DNA from: Pachyseris speciosa
Taxonomy: Eukaryota > Cnidaria > Anthozoa > Scleractinia > Pachyseridae
Direction of reading: 5' to 3'
Assembly (NCBI GenBank): GCA_016490735.1
Contig: JAEMWC010000274.1
Coordinates: forward strand, 303,501-367,500
Length of the DNA: 64,000 nucleotides
Shown here one piece after another: positions 15,868-28,312 of this stretch; the stretch's first letter is position 1, and each line of letters opens with the position of its first letter. The position numbers and the translations under genes are program-made. Below the pieces are notes generated by a model. It did no database searches, was not told the DNA's origin, and was given only the letters and a program-made list of their open reading frames with translations.

Positions 15868-15879
15868 CACTATACTACT

Positions 15880-16528
15880 TAGGGGCTTCGACTGAGGCCC
15901 CCGAACCAACCTTAGATCCGCCCCAGGAAATACAGAAATGACAAAAAACGAAAATCGAAGTTCAAATTCCGGTTTTCAATGTTTTAAGAAAACGAAAAAC
16001 AAAAATCGAAGTTTGAATTCCGTTTTTCAGTGTATTAGGAAAACGGAAAACGAAAATGGAAGTTCGAATTCCGTTTTTCAATGTCGTAGGAAAACGGTTG
16101 GCACTAAGGTTCACGCACTCCTCCCATTTGGTTAAATATGTAACAAACATAAATACACTACAATTTTTTGAACTCTTCCAGTTTTCAGTGTTAAAGACGT
16201 AACGTCCTCTGTTTTTGCAAGCACAAAACTCACAAAGAATTACAGCTCGTAATGACTGACTTACACCATCATAAGTTTTCATATCTCAGTGAATTTCACC
16301 TTATAATCTCTCACATGATAACCTATTCTAGCAAATTTGCTCTTTCATTCCGTTACGGCGTTTAGTTTTGTAATAAGTCAACAGGAGCCAAGGTTCTTGA
16401 CAGACTTTATTGTGCAATGCAACATGGCCGACTCACACGAGCGAAGACCACCTAACCTACTAAGAATCATGGGTATGTCACGTCACGTCACATCATAAGC
16501 ATGTCACGTTAGAGCATGTGGGATAACA
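15880..16528 (+). repeat. Dispersed repeat copy A (about 650 bases) with internal 50-base tandem units
   Basis: It begins AGGGGCTTCGACTGAGGCC, an imperfect hairpin end, and ends GGATAACA. A near-identical copy stands at 19451-20106 in the same orientation. Three units of about 50 bases, each with a TTCGAATTCCG-like core and AGGAAAACG-like end, lie at 15945-16096. Open frames across these units on both strands are by-products of the repeats. Confidence 0.85.
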
Positions 16529-16944
16529 CGCCCTCTTCTTACGAAAATCATCTAACTAAGTACGTGTCATAAAGTTACTCCAAGAAGATTGGAGAAATGA
16601 ACATGAACCGATAATGTCAATAGTTCCATATGCAAGCATTGTCACTACTGTTGAAAGTCCCTATGGGCTGTGCTTGTTTACAGCAACGGGTACTCGGCAC
16701 CTATGATAAGAAAACAATTTGAAGTGAGCGTGACATCAATCGATCAGTCTGAATATCTGGCAGGTCGACGAACAGTTCGGCCACTACGAGTTACAGTTTG
16801 AAGTTTAGGCAAACTGGGCAATCAGGTGACCGAAGGTGACTGTGATGTTGTAAGTACCTGGGGAACAAGTTTCTATAGCATCAAAAAAGAAAGTAAACAT
16901 TTAGTCAATACCAGGTTATGATTATTATGATTATTCGTTTGTAG

Positions 16945-17016
16945 GTACCTGAATGAAAACCAACTGAAGAAACTGCCCAAAGGTGTCTTTGATCATAATA
17001 AAGGGCTGCAGTGGCT
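16945..17016 (+). CDS. Host leucine-rich-repeat exon 1 (72 bases, phase 2)
   Basis: An AG acceptor (TTTGTAG) precedes and a GTAAGTG donor follows exactly 72 bases. Read in phase 2 it encodes YLNENQLKKLPKGVFDHNKG and a final LQW, one complete leucine-rich repeat of the LPxGVFD type. Exons of 72 bases and phase 2, one repeat each, are usual in LGR/relaxin-receptor-like genes and resemble repeats of slit or VLR-type proteins. Three similar exons lie at 53162, 59702 and 63013. Intron sequence after this exon (CCTCCAAAGCG) recurs after the exon at 53162, so exon and flank were duplicated together. The exon sits between copy A and an inverted piece of the same repeat. Confidence 0.8.
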
Positions 17017-17442
17017 GTAAGTGTATTTCTTGATTAGTAATCATTTCCTCCAAAGCGACACTGAACAGCGATATCGTTAAGACGCTCCAGGAAATGCAAA
17101 AAGCTGGTTTTCAGAAATTTGGGGACATACTTGGCAAACCCGATTTAGCTTTCTCTAATTTAAAGTTACACGTTGGTTGTAAAATGAATTACAGTCTCGT
17201 AAAACTATATGTAAAAACTCTGACATGTGAAAAATAATCACAATTGAAAATACTCACAACAATGACTTGTACGTAGATGCAAAGGAAGGCCAGAGGAAAT
17301 TGAAAGAAGTCTAAGCGCATTTCTTTCTGAAGTGTCATCACCAGATAGCAGCTCCAGAAATGTCAAGGGAGGTGGAAGGCCTCTTGTGTTGTAGAGTTTC
17401 TATTCAGTACTGAATTTCTCAGTTCCTGTATGCTTCCCAATG

Positions 17443-17698
17443 CGTGTACCTTAGTGCCAACCGTTTTCCTAGGACATAGGAAAACGGAATTCGAACTTCC
17501 ATTTTCGTTTTCCGTTTTCCTACGGTATGGGAAAACGGAATTCGAACTTCCATTTTCGTTTTCCGTTTTCCTAACACATTGAAAAACTTAATTCGAACTT
17601 CGATTTTCGTTTTACGCTTTCTTAAGACATTGAAAAACGGAATTTGAACTTCGATTTTCGTTTTTCGTTTCCGTATTTTTGTCGTTTCTGTATTTCAC
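17443..17698 (-). repeat. Inverted copy of the tandem-unit part of repeat A
   Basis: CCTTAGTGCCAACCGTTTTC at the left and GTCGTTTCTGTATTTC at the right are the reverse complement of 15927-16111, with four rather than three 50-base units. It makes 15880-17698 look like an element with long inverted ends around the LRR exon. Confidence 0.8.
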
Positions 17699-17801
17699 AT
17701 AAACCGGAAGAGGGTCGGCCCTTCCTGTGAATGAGCACAAAAAAATGAAATCATTATGGAGTTACAAATCACGGAATGAAATTGCTTTTTAGGTCCCACT
17801 A

Positions 17802-17873
17802 TAGCCTGCGAATACAGCCGTCTCTCCGCGCTCCGAACGCTTGCCGCGTAGAGACGGCTGTATTCGCAGGCTA
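17802..17873. repeat. Foldback element with AGCCTGCG ends
   Basis: TAGCCTGCGAATACAGCCGT... is matched by its exact reverse complement after a 24-base loop (arms 17802-17825 and 17850-17873). Relatives with the same AGCCTGCG/CGCAGG termini stand at 30254 and 30576. Confidence 0.9.
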
Positions 17874-19450
17874 GTGCCACTATTAAGTTAAAACATTTCA
17901 ATAGGCTGTTTAGACCTAGATAACTGTATAAATTTAACGTAAATATCGCCTTTCTCTAAATATCTTGAAATATGTTTCTAAATATCTCGAAAAAGTTTTA
18001 AATATCTCAAAAATATCTGGCTTTATTTTCGTAAATATTACAGTAACAACCTCAAAAAGTAGCCTGTCTTCTAAAATAGCAACACAAATTTCAGCATGTC
18101 AGCAAATGTCCTTGTACAGAATACAACAAAACTCTAAACGATTGTACATAAAGTCGGCCTTAGACTTATTTCGGTACCCAACAGCCTCCAAGAAGACTAG
18201 GGCAATTCAGTTACAAGCAGAGTTAACGGTTATTTACTCAAAGCATAGCGCTGCCTCTACGCGGTCTAAAAGGGACACTATTGTATGGTTGGTGTGTGCG
18301 TTAGCAGCCGGTTCATAGGGTACGTCAACTGGAACTGCAATCACTGCATCTGACCTTTCAGCATCAGCATCCGCCATTCTGTTGAACAGGCAATCGCTAA
18401 CATAAGACACATGGCATATATTATAAATGGAGAAAACCGTTGAATCTGATTACTGCAGGCCTATATGAGGAGATTTGTTTGAATTTCTGTCACTGTAATG
18501 CCAATGCCCTAATTAACATTGAACTAAGTAGCTTTCTTTCTTAATTACCCTAGGAAGAAAACATGATTTGAATAATTTCTCCTCATCAAATTCCAAATAT
18601 AATTTTTTTCTAAATATCATGAGACGTTCTAAATATCCCAAAATCCTCTAAATATCTCAAAAATAATAATAATAAAAAACTAAAACTGATATTTGTATCT
18701 AGGCCTAAGGCTTTTCATGATTCGATCATGATAGATTCGGGTGACGGTTTTTGATTACCTCGAGATCAGAAGGTCCTCATTGATAGCTGTTATTTAAATT
18801 TCCGAAATAAGAAAACGGCGCGAAAAAAGACTTCATCAAAGGATATTTTCTAAGGTGATCATCTTGTTTGTTATCATCCGTGGTTTGTTAGCGACAGGAA
18901 GTGCCAAATTCTTCCGGTTCAAGTGAACTAGGATTCATACAAGGATTTATATAAAGGAGGTTGGAATATACGACCGCTAAAGGCGGGAGCGTCTAGGGGG
19001 TGGTGGGGGGAAACATGCTCCCTGGGAAATTTTGAAATCTTGGAATCAACCAGTTGTGTCAAAAGGAAGGAAAATGCAAAAGAGATCGACATTATTTTAT
19101 CGATGCGTATTCGAGACTATATTTACAAATCTATGTTAATTTCAGTTGATGTGACTTTAGCAATTGGGGTCAGCGGGCTAAACAGGCTTTCTTTTTTATG
19201 TAACTTTATGCTTCATAAAAAAAAACTGAAGAAACAAGCATCTAACCCTAGCAAGAAGCACACCAAAGCTTATCTTAGCGCCCCCAGTGATGCATGCCGG
19301 ACTGCAGATCCAAAAAACGCTCAATTAGCGGCCGTGAGCGACATGCTCTATTGTCTTTATTGTTCTACATTACCAGGTCTTGCCTTATATTAATTTTTTC
19401 ACCAGAATTCTGTAGTAACCGAAAGTTTTTAGACGTTAATGTCTTAATTT
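17874..19450. other. No clear gene; AT-rich sequence with CTAAATATC motifs
   Basis: CTAAATATCTC-like words recur at 17956-18020 and again at 18612-18664. A minus-strand frame of 48 codons begins at an ATG near 18379 but resembles nothing I know. The stretch between two direct copies of repeat A may be a remnant of a larger transposon. Confidence 0.35.
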
Positions 19451-20106
19451 TAGGGGCTTCGACTGAAGCCCCCGAACCAACCTTAGATCCGCCCCAGGAA
19501 ATACAGAAATGACAAAAAACGAAAATCGAAGTTCAAATTCCGGTTTTCAATGTTTTAAGAAAACGAAAAACAAAAATCGAAGTTTGAATTCCGTTTTTCA
19601 ATGTATTAGGAAAACGGAAAACGAAAATGGAAGTTCGAATTCCGTTTTTCAATGTCGTAGGAAAACGGTTGGCACTAAGGTTCACGCACTCCTCCCATTT
19701 GGTTAAATATGTAACAAACATAAATACACTACAATTTTTTGAACTCTTCCAGTTTTCAGTGTTAAAGACGTAACGTCCTCTGTTTTTGCAAGCACAAAAC
19801 TCACAAAGAATTACAGCTCGTAATGACTGACTTACACCATCATAAGTTTTCATATCTCAGTGAATTTCACCTTATAATCTCTCACATGATAACCTATTCT
19901 AGCAAATTTGCTCTTTCATTCCGTTACGGCGTTTAGTTTTGTAATAAGTCAACAGGAGCCAAGGTTCTTGACAGACTTTATTGTGCAATGCAACATGGCC
20001 GACTCACACGAGCGAAGACCACAAAAAAAATAACCTACTAAGAATCATGGGTATGTCACGTCACGTGACATCATAAGCATGTCACGTTAGAGCATGTCGG
20101 ATAACA
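19451..20106 (+). repeat. Dispersed repeat copy B
   Basis: Almost identical to 15880-16528 (a few substitutions, about eight extra A near 20024). Its first 20 bases form a perfect hairpin, GGGGCTTCGACTGAAGCCCC. Confidence 0.85.
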
Positions 20107-21240
20107 GTTTTACCCATGATTTTCATTGGAATTAAATTTTGTTGAGGCAATTCATAACTGCTCAGCTGGTGTAATTTAAAACTTATGGATAAAGTACTTA
20201 TCTCCCTTTACAAAACATAAATGAGGTATTAGTCTGTGTGCATTGCGAAATACAACTGAACGTTTTGATTTCACTTTTAAATGCCACTTCTTCGTGTATG
20301 TAAAATCTTTTGAATGTATGTGTACTGTATGAGTCATTCTTTTATATATAATTTAAGGATTTGTATGTATGTGTGTATTTATGTATGTATTTATGTCCGT
20401 ATGCAGTAAATAGAAAACGTCAATGTATATATAATCGCAGATTATAATTGTCAAGTCTATTTATTCTAGGTAAAATGTTTGTATCTAAATGTAGCCTTTC
20501 ACTGTTCGTTGTGTGTTGAGAATTAAAAGAAGTGAATAAAAAATAAATCAAAAAAATACAACAAATTCTTCGTGACCAATTTATGACGAGTGAATCATCA
20601 CTTCAAATTATATTCTTGGCTGCCTTCACGCTTTTCACTGAACGATTCTTTGATGATGGTAGTAGCAAAAAGTTATGAATACATGAATTTGGCCTAATAA
20701 CGAAGAAACATAAAAAAGAAGGGTCATATGTTCCACAACTCGAGTCTTTTTGTCATGTATGGTGAAAACCATGTATCGAAGGTCAAGCAGCATCTCTGAA
20801 TGAAACCGTCTGACCACAGTTCACTTAAATGATTTTAACCGAGTTTTATCGTGTAATTTAATTCGCACTCACGTAGTCAAGCCTTTTCCCGTAAACGCTA
20901 TGCGGAGAAAGTAATACAGTAAAATTGTACAGCGAGAAAAAGAAACTGAAGGAAAGTCACTGTTTATATTCGGGATCTTTCGCATTGAATATAAAACATT
21001 GCTACAGTATCTATGATTTCAGTCAAGTTCCATATCCATAAAGTCTTAAACTTTTTTAGCAGCCCATTCTGGATAGCGAGGAAGAATAAGAAACGTTAGA
21101 AGCAACTGAGCACAACTTGTCCCGCCGGAGATATTCAATCAAATGTAACACACAGAGAGAAATAAGCCGTCTAAGCTGGCCAGGATTTTACAACGAGGTA
21201 CTGAATCAGCAATTGAAATGCAGTTTTGCCACCGTGAGAA
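20107..21240. other. No gene seen; TATG-rich microsatellite
   Basis: AT-rich sequence with a (TATG)n-like stretch at 20361-20400. No conserved frame, splice-flanked LRR exon or inverted repeat was found. Confidence 0.4.
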
Positions 21241-21246
21241 TACAGC

Positions 21247-21620
21247 TCAGGCCGGTTAGCTCAGTGGTAGAGCACCGGACTAGCGTTCGGGAGGTCGGTG
21301 GTTCAAACCCGGTCGGACCAACACTCAGGGTCTTTAAATAATTGAGGAGAAACTGCTGCCTTTGTAATAACATCTGCAAATGGTTAGACTTTCTAGTCTT
21401 CTCGGATAAGGACGATAAACCGTAGGCCCCGTCTCACAACTCTTCACAATTGATTCTGTGGGACGTAAAAGAACCCACACACTGAAAAGAGTAGGGGACG
21501 TAGTTCCCGGTGTGGTGGTCTATCTCTCATCTGATGATTAAATGCTCGGAGATATTAGCTGCACAAGCTACTCTAAAATCCGAGGGTAAATAATGTGATG
21601 TATGTATGTATGTATTTATA
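21247..21620 (+). mobile_element. tRNA-derived SINE
   Basis: The head reads GGCCGGTTAGCTCAGTGGTA (A box) then GGTTCAAACCC (B box), tRNA-like with an AGC at the anticodon place, but the acceptor stem does not pair. A body follows (TTCTCGGATAAGGACGATAA, then GGGACGTAAAAGAACCCACA) that I associate with a widespread coral SINE family. It ends in a TGTATGTATGTATGTATT tail. Confidence 0.8.
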
Positions 21621-21977
21621 CAAAGTGAAGATCACGTCATAGTTTCCTTAGAAGTTGCCAAGCTAACGCTTTTATTGACGTCACATTTCACTGTTGCTGG
21701 AACCGCAGTTGGACCACAGCAAAAACATCATTTCGTCAGAAAAAAAAGTCTTTTTCGTTTGATGGGCGTTAAAATAAAAGAGAACTCGCGATGATAAGGA
21801 TTACAACTCCGAAATTGACAATTTGTCAGTTTCAGAGTTAAAAACCAAAACCACAAACAAACCAAAAATGTATAAAAGACATAACAAAATAAAACAAAAA
21901 TTAATAGACTGGCCAAATGACTGATAAACTAAATCGTAACTGCCTACAAACCAACTATTTTCAAAATAGTAAAGGGG

Positions 21978-22030
21978 GCGTCCACATATTCCAAATTGCC
22001 CCGCTTAACTGGAAGTTAAGGGGGGAGGGG
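21978..22030. repeat. Left member of an inverted repeat around the BEL element
   Basis: CATATTCCAAATTGCCCCGC followed by TTAACTGGAAGTTAAG is the reverse complement of 30163-30200. It may be the end of a DNA element into which the retrotransposon inserted. Confidence 0.6.
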
Positions 22031-22541
22031 TAAGGAGAGCTCTTCATAAGAGAGCTCTGCATTTTGAGCAGAAAACAAAATTGTTCATTTCCTTTTTTTA
22101 AGAACAGAACATAAAAAGATAACTGTAGTTCAGTAGAAAATGATGTTAAAATAAGAACAAATGGGTGTACACTGTGATCCTCTAGTTTGTCACAATAAAG
22201 ACATTTGTAACTGAAGTTAATACAAAGTCTCCGTCCAGGATTTGAAACGTCAATTACATTTACAACTTTTTTCCCTTATAGACTCTTGAATCAGAGACCC
22301 GTTATTACCGCTTTTCAATTTTTTAACAACAGCGTCCGACACTGGATTTAATATCATAGCCTGTACTTTTGCCACTTTACTTTGCTGTCTTCTCACACAG
22401 AGTGAGTTGTTTTGACATATTCTCTTCACCATAAATAATAGAAACCTGGAGCTAAAAACAAAACTCGGAAGCAGACAATCACCATTACTTTTCTTGTACG
22501 TGTGATTGCGAGTATTTGCGACGAGGACGACTGAACCACGA

Positions 22542-23014
22542 TGTAGCTGACAAACTTGGACCAAACTACACACCGAAACTACTTTATTAGGAACGTTCCG
22601 AACGCGTCCGAGTACAACTCCTTTGATTACAATGACTTGTTGATTTTACAGACTTGTCGATTCGATTGAGATGTTGTTGAGATGACTAAGATGATTGAGA
22701 TGGTTCCACTAGAAGAGAAAAAAGTTACAACACTGATAAGTGAAAGAGAACGCTAATAAAAAGGAAGTGGCTAAACAAATGAACTTACAAATGTTTCCTA
22801 GCAGTAGTTTGAAACGAAAACTTGACCGCTGAGCTTTAACTTGAACTAGAGCTTTGACGAGTAGAATATTCTGGTTGACTTGACCGCGGATTGAAAAGAC
22901 TGCACTGAAAGGTTGAGGCGCGAAAACTCTAAAATATGTGAGCCCACGTGAGTTAAAGTATGCTTGTATGCTTGACTAAGCACGGAATGTAGAAAAGCAC
23001 GTTTGAATCTAACA
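22542..23014 (-). repeat. BEL LTR (3' LTR in element orientation)
   Basis: Begins TGTAGCTGACAAACTTGG and ends GAATCTAACA, so TG...CA. It is next to the integrase end of the coding region. Confidence 0.9.
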
Positions 23015-23128
23015 TTTCCGGTCCTTAAATGCGCTAACGAAGCATTTACACTAGTGCACAACGGATTCAAACGTTAAAATAAGCAGCAACAGATCCGAAT
23101 ACTTCATGCAACTGTTCAAACAGGACAG

Positions 23129-24329
23129 TCAATCAACGCAAGCTTGCTCTGAGCCATTTATCTTCTCAGAAACTTCGTCTGCAGCTTCCAGTAAGACTAT
23201 CTTGTCGATGGGACGTTCCAGTACAGTAGACTTGGTCTTCAACGTCACGCTTCTGACAAAGCCATCTTTCTTGTTCCTCTTCACCTCTACAATGCGACCA
23301 AGCGGCCACAAGCCCCTCGGAGTCTTCTTATCTGCTAGAAGTACAACATCTCCAATCTGGAAATTTAGCATTGGCCTGGACCACTTTTGCCTCACTTGTA
23401 GACCGGGGAGATATTCCTTCATCCATCTGCGCCAAAAAACATCCGATAAGTACTGAACCTGGCGCCACCTCCGTCGAGAGTAGAGATCTTCCCTTGTAAA
23501 GGTACCAAGAGGTAGCGACGGTCCAGACCGCAGCAGAAGGAGGTGGTTAGGGGCTAGCGGTTCTAGGTCTCGGGCATCGTCAGAAACCTTCGTCAAGGGC
23601 CTACTGTTGACTATGGCCTTCACTTCACACATTAGGGTTGCCAGCCCTTCGTCATCAAGAACCTGCTCTCTAACCAGTGCGTTCAACACCTTACCGACTG
23701 TCCGTATGCAAACATTCCCACGCGCCACCGTGATGCGAACCGGTAGGGGGGTGGAAACCACTGAACATTTCTTTGAAGGAGGAAGTCTGCGATTTTCTCT
23801 TGATTCCAGTTGTTGATGGCGCGTCTAAGCTCAATTTCTCCTGACACGAAATTCCCACCGTTGTCAGAACGCACCTGCTCCAGGGTTCCTCTCCTTTCAA
23901 CGAAGCGTCTGAAACTGTTTAAGAAGGAATCGGTATCCAAACTTTGGAAGACCTCAATGTGGACCGCACGTACCACCAAACATGTGTAAAGTACACCATA
24001 TCGTTTGACTTCGCTTCTTCCACGACGGATCAGAAATGGGCCGAAACAGTCAACGCCGACATAAGAGAAGGGTGGCTTGTCTGGGGTAAATCTGCCATCT
24101 TCTGTTTGCCAATCCGGGCCTGTCTTCTCTTGCAATCAAAACAAACACTAAGAGACTTTCGCACCACTGCTCTGGCACCAACAACCCAATTTTTTTCTCT
24201 TAACAGACTTAGGACGTGTTCCACTCCTGAATCCCCGGAAACGTGGTGATAGTGACGAATGATAAGGGTGACAACGTGGTGGGACTTGAGCAGTATTATG
24301 AGATGCTCATATCTGGATGGAAAAGTCAA
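23129..24329 (-). pseudogene. BEL integrase with C-terminal DUF5641 region, frames disrupted
   Basis: The H2C2 zinc domain (IIRHYHH, then CFDCKRRQA) and the core with D in YVGVDCFGPF and D in VRSDNGGNF are visible. The third acidic residue (HHGGAWE) is in a different frame, so at least one frameshift lies near 23740-23770. After it come the DUF5641-type end words [47 protein letters not shown] and DKIVLL. The product would insert the retrotransposon. The C-terminal frame 23129-23761 is open, but its N-terminal part needs two frame changes. Confidence 0.8.
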
Positions 24330-25370
24330 TTAGCTAGCCTCCCTCCGACGCGCAACAGGTCCTCCGCCAATCGTGGGTCGAGCAAGATGATTTTGCTTGA
24401 TTTTCTGAACTGTCGTTTTGACTTTGGTTCACCCGTCGGAGCCGCAGAATCTGCCCCTTCCAGTGTGACAACTTGTTCTTCAAAACTCTCTCTTTGGACT
24501 TGTCGTATGATTTCCCTCTTAGCATCCTTTAACTCATTAAGGGTAATTTGATCTATTTTCATTTTCTCAGTATTCGTGGCGTGACCAACTCTGCTTCGCC
24601 TGACTGCAACTCGGAGCCTAGTGCGGTAACGTAACACCCATGCAATGAACTTCTTCAACCGATACCACGAGGAGAAGCGCTCGAAGATCTTGTTCATCGA
24701 CCCTTCTTGGATTTCTGCTGATAGAGCGAGTACCTCGGCCGTCCTCTTGACTTCCGGGTCGCCGCTTGAAACCACAGGGACTGTAAAAGGCCACACAGGC
24801 TAGGCAGACTCTGGCTTCCAAAGAAAGTCAGGACCTCTAAGCCATCGACCGTTGTACATCAGCTCTGCTGCCGAGAGGCCCCGCGATTCATCATCTGCAG
24901 GGTTCTGGTGGGTACCAACATGTCGCCACTGAGAAGGAGATGTTACCTCCCTTATTGCCGCCACACGACTCGCTACAAAGTTATGAAACCGCTTGCTCTC
25001 ATTGTTGATGCAACCCAGCACGCAAGCGCTGTCGGTCCAGAACACGGACTGGTTGACCTGTATGTAAATCTCCTGCCTAACCATATGGTCTAATCGGATT
25101 GCTAAAACGGCTGCGCTCAGTGCTAGTCGAGGAATAGTCAGCTGTTTAAGAGGGGAGAGCCGGGACTTACCAATAAGAAATGAACAGTAAATGTCGCCTT
25201 GTGTGTTCGTAATGCGAAGATATGAAACAGCACCATATGCAAACTGACTGGCATCAGCAAAATGGTGAATTTGACAGGATGCAACCTCTCTTAAGTCGGC
25301 CGGCTTGAGGCAACGCTCAACTTTGAGTGATTCTAGCCTTGGAAGATCTTCAACCAAGCCTGCCAGGCAG
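24330..25370 (-). pseudogene. BEL RNase H-like region and connector
   Basis: The frame 24800-25357 reads HHFADASQFAYGAVSYLR, IPRLALSAAVLAIRL, SVFWTDSACVLGCI and QNPADDESRGL, the conserved blocks of the Pao RNase H-like domain. D in FADAS and D in TDSACV are the metal ligands. The connector to the integrase (LKKFIAWVLRYR and ILLDPRLAEDLLRVGGRL words at 24326-24796) is in a shifted frame. Confidence 0.8.
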
Positions 25371-25477
25371 CTAGGTCTACATCAGGAACTGGGCCATCCC
25401 AACCTAAACCTTTTCGGCAGAGATCCTGCAATACGCATTTAGCCAGAAGGATGAACGGCGCAGCAAGCCCCAATGGG

Positions 25478-26479
25478 TCATAGACCGAAACTTACGATGG
25501 AGAGAATTCCCCGCCGAGTAGAGGGCCTGTACTTCAGCGTTATCCTAAAGCCAAAGGTGTCCGACTCAACATCCCATCTTACTCCCAATGCACGTTCGAT
25601 AGGTAGCTGATCAAGAAGATGATCCTTCACTGACACTGCTCTCACTGATATCGGAACTGACTCAATGACCTTTCTCGAGTTTGAGATCCATTTGGTCAGA
25701 CGAAAACGTCCCTTAGAAAGCAACTCGCGAAGATATGACACAAGTGGTATAGCGTCGACTTCGGTTCGTACAGACTTGAGGCAATTATCGACATAGAAAT
25801 TTCGCCTGACTGTGTCTATCACCTCCACGCTAAATGCTGCTTGGTTGTCGTCCGCGGTGCGCGGCAAGGCAAAATTAGCACAACTAGGGGAAGAGGTTGC
25901 ACCAAAGAGATGTACCAACATCTGGTGTTCCGCTGGATCACTGTTCAAGTCATTTCCTGACCACCAAAGGAAACGGAAGGCGTCGCAGTCCTTAGGGCTC
26001 ACATACACCTGATGGAACATTCCTTCAATGTCGGCCATCATCGCTACGAGCTCTTGACGGAAACAGGTCAGAACGCCAACCAAGTTGTTAGTTAAATCAG
26101 GACCCTGTAAGAGCTAAAAATTTAGAGATACTCCATTGTATTGAGCTGCACAACCAAAGATCACACGGATTATATCTGGCTTGTTGGGGTTTGTGACTGG
26201 ATGGCGCGGCAGATACCAAGCTGGAGCAACAGGGTGTCCCAGTCGATTCTCAGGCACTCTCCGTGCATTTCCACTCTCGAAGAGGCTGTCCATGAATAAT
26301 GTATACTTCGAGTGTAGGTCGGGGTTCTTAAGGAATCTTCTGCGCAGTAACTTCAAGCGGTGTTCTGCCAAGGATCGGTTGTTCGGCAAACAAGGCTCTT
26401 CTTCCCTCCATGGCAGGGCTATCTCGTAATGACCCTTTTTCAGGCAGATGGACTCTTTCATAATGGTTAATGCACGCAT
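25478..26479 (-). pseudogene. BEL reverse transcriptase, active-site Asp replaced
   Basis: Conserved blocks: LKLLRRRFLKNPDLHSKYT, then [32 protein letters not shown] (first catalytic Asp in the second block), then [12 protein letters not shown]. The family motif is YVDD; here the second Asp is Asn. A stop and a frame change separate 26114-26479 from 25478-26083. Both point to an inactive copy. Confidence 0.85.
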
Positions 26480-26488
26480 GTCCTCCTT

Positions 26489-27130
26489 CTACATTGCTGG
26501 CCTATCGTCATAGATTGAGTCACAGAATTCACAATTGCGGAACATGCGGAACTGTTGACTGAGTTCTTTGTCGGCTTTGATGAGGTTGGCTGACGGCTGA
26601 GGTCCTCCCATCCTTCCTACAGGTCCGTTCACTGTCCACCCGAATACGGTCCTAGTCGCGAAAGGGCCTTGGCCTTGACCCGTTCGCACCTCCAGGGGCT
26701 CCAAGGCTTTAGGGACGTCGCACCCTATCAGCAAGTCAATCTCTGAGTCGATAATAGGAATTTGGATGCCTCTAAGATAGGGGAACTTTGATAAATCTTC
26801 CTGACGTGGGATGCTGTCTTTGCTATCAGGGAGGGCTGGAACGGAGAACACTGTGGGAAGCTCGACTAGGGTATTCTCGTCAAGGTCGAACACTTCTAGG
26901 CTGAAAAGAGCACACTCGGTGATGCAGTAGTACTTGCCAAGGGTAGTCAGTGAAAGTTGCGTTTTCTCTCCTTCCATGCCCAGGATCCGCATGAGCTTGT
27001 GGGTACAGAATGCGGTATTCGATCCACCACCTAGAGAGGCATACGTTAAGACAGACTTATTCGAACCTCCCGCCTTAACCTTTACTGGAACTATTGGCAA
27101 AGCGGTGACTGAGTGGCCGGCCCCAATCAA
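26489..27130 (-). pseudogene. BEL aspartic protease region (DUF1758 type), catalytic Asp lost
   Basis: The block TYASLGGGSNTAFCTHKL is where family members have LD(S/G)GS; here the catalytic Asp is Gly. Following blocks (SEIDLLIGCDVPKALEP, TVFGWTVNGP) are typical of the Pao polyprotein between protease and reverse transcriptase. Confidence 0.8.
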
Positions 27131-27164
27131 GGCACATTGTCCATCGACGATGATGTGACTGTTC

Positions 27165-28312
27165 TACGCTTCGCTGACACCACCTTCCTTCTGATATCGC
27201 GGGACCATCCCCACTAACGTTTCCATTGGATGAAGGCTGTTCATCTCCTCGTATATCCCGATTCGAATGAAGGTACGTCGAGTGCTTGAATTTACATTCG
27301 GAAATCTTGCAGAAGCTGGATTTGGAACACGCCCTTACAAAATGACCAGGAAGGAGGCAGTTAACACAAAGGCCATTCTCACTAAAAAACCGATAGCGTT
27401 GCTCTACTGAAAGCATCTTGAAATCTCTGCAGCGAACCAGGACGTGATTGTTCTTGCATAAAGGGCACTTGGGAGACTCTCTCATTGCTCCAGCTGCATT
27501 TGTGGAAACGTTCACGGACGAATTAGCAGCAACTCGATGGCCTCCCGTACCAACCCAAGTGGCAAACTTGACCCCCTTTCGGCTCCTGAGCCCCTTAGAA
27601 TCCTTGCTGTTCGCCTTTGGGTCTCCATACACATTCCCAAACACAGGATGACCCAGTACATGCGCCTTTGCCTCCACAAACTTTGCCAAGTCTGAAAGCG
27701 TAATCTCTCTCCGAATATTGTTCGTAATATCATCCGCAACATCGCGCCATTTCTGTCTCAATGGGAGAAGCAATCTTTTTACAACCTCCTGTAAACTGTC
27801 AGGATTCTCGATCTTGTTGAGGTAACCAATCTGTTGCAGAGTGTTTTTACAGCTTGCAAGCAAAACTGAGAATTTCTGGAGGGCAGTGCTGTCTTCATGC
27901 TTTACAGGTGGGTCATTGATTACCCGATCCATCAGGGCGGTTGCTATTTAGTAGTCTTCGCCGTATCTCTTCTTTAGTAGACGTCGTGCTTCAGAATACC
28001 CCTCGTCAGGCTTCATTGGTAGACAGCTCTTCATTAAAACCTGGACATCTCCACGAGTATATTGGATAAGGTAGTACAACCGGCCTTGCTATCTGTAGTC
28101 TTCGCTTCAATCAGATTCTCGAACGACCGCACAAAGTTACAGTAGTTAGCAGGATCTCCATTAAACACTTGCACCTCAGTGCTGGGCAGTGAGAGAGTCA
28201 AAGACAGTCTGTGCTGTTGGCTAAGCAACTCTTGCAATTGGAGGTCGCAGGACTGCTGGAAGAACATAAGCCGTTCGTTGTACTGCTGCTGATCCCTTTG
28301 GATGCGTATCAA
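27165..28312 (-). pseudogene. BEL Gag C-terminal half with zinc knuckles
   Basis: The 28034-28312 frame carries the DUF1759-type capsid start (LPSTEVQVFNGDPANYCNFV). The 27075-27932 frame carries the end of the capsid region and cysteine knuckles (CPLCKNNHVLVRC, CVNCLLPGHFVRAC, CKISECKFKH). A stop and frame change near 27935-28080 separate them. Confidence 0.8.

Larger units (their letters stand above)
15547..15879. other. Right end region of the Polinton, boundary not resolved
   Basis: No gene. It holds two copies of TTCCGAGAATGTCACGC (15641 and 15667), a 25-base tandem array (15711-15813) and a hairpin (15829-15867). A Polinton terminal inverted repeat is expected here, but its partner would be left of the window, so the end cannot be fixed. 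Confidence 0.5.

Noticed and set aside
15938..16282. Open frames on both strands repeated at 19509-19853
   Set aside because: They arise from the 50-base tandem units of repeat A; the same frames in both copies follow from copy identity.
18236..18379. Minus-strand 48-codon frame starting MADADAERSD
   Set aside because: Short, no recognised family, no splice or promoter support; left as unassigned.
21247..21321. A tRNA-Ala (AGC) gene
   Set aside because: The acceptor stem does not pair and one anticodon-stem pair is lost; the SINE body and tail follow directly, so it is the head of a SINE.
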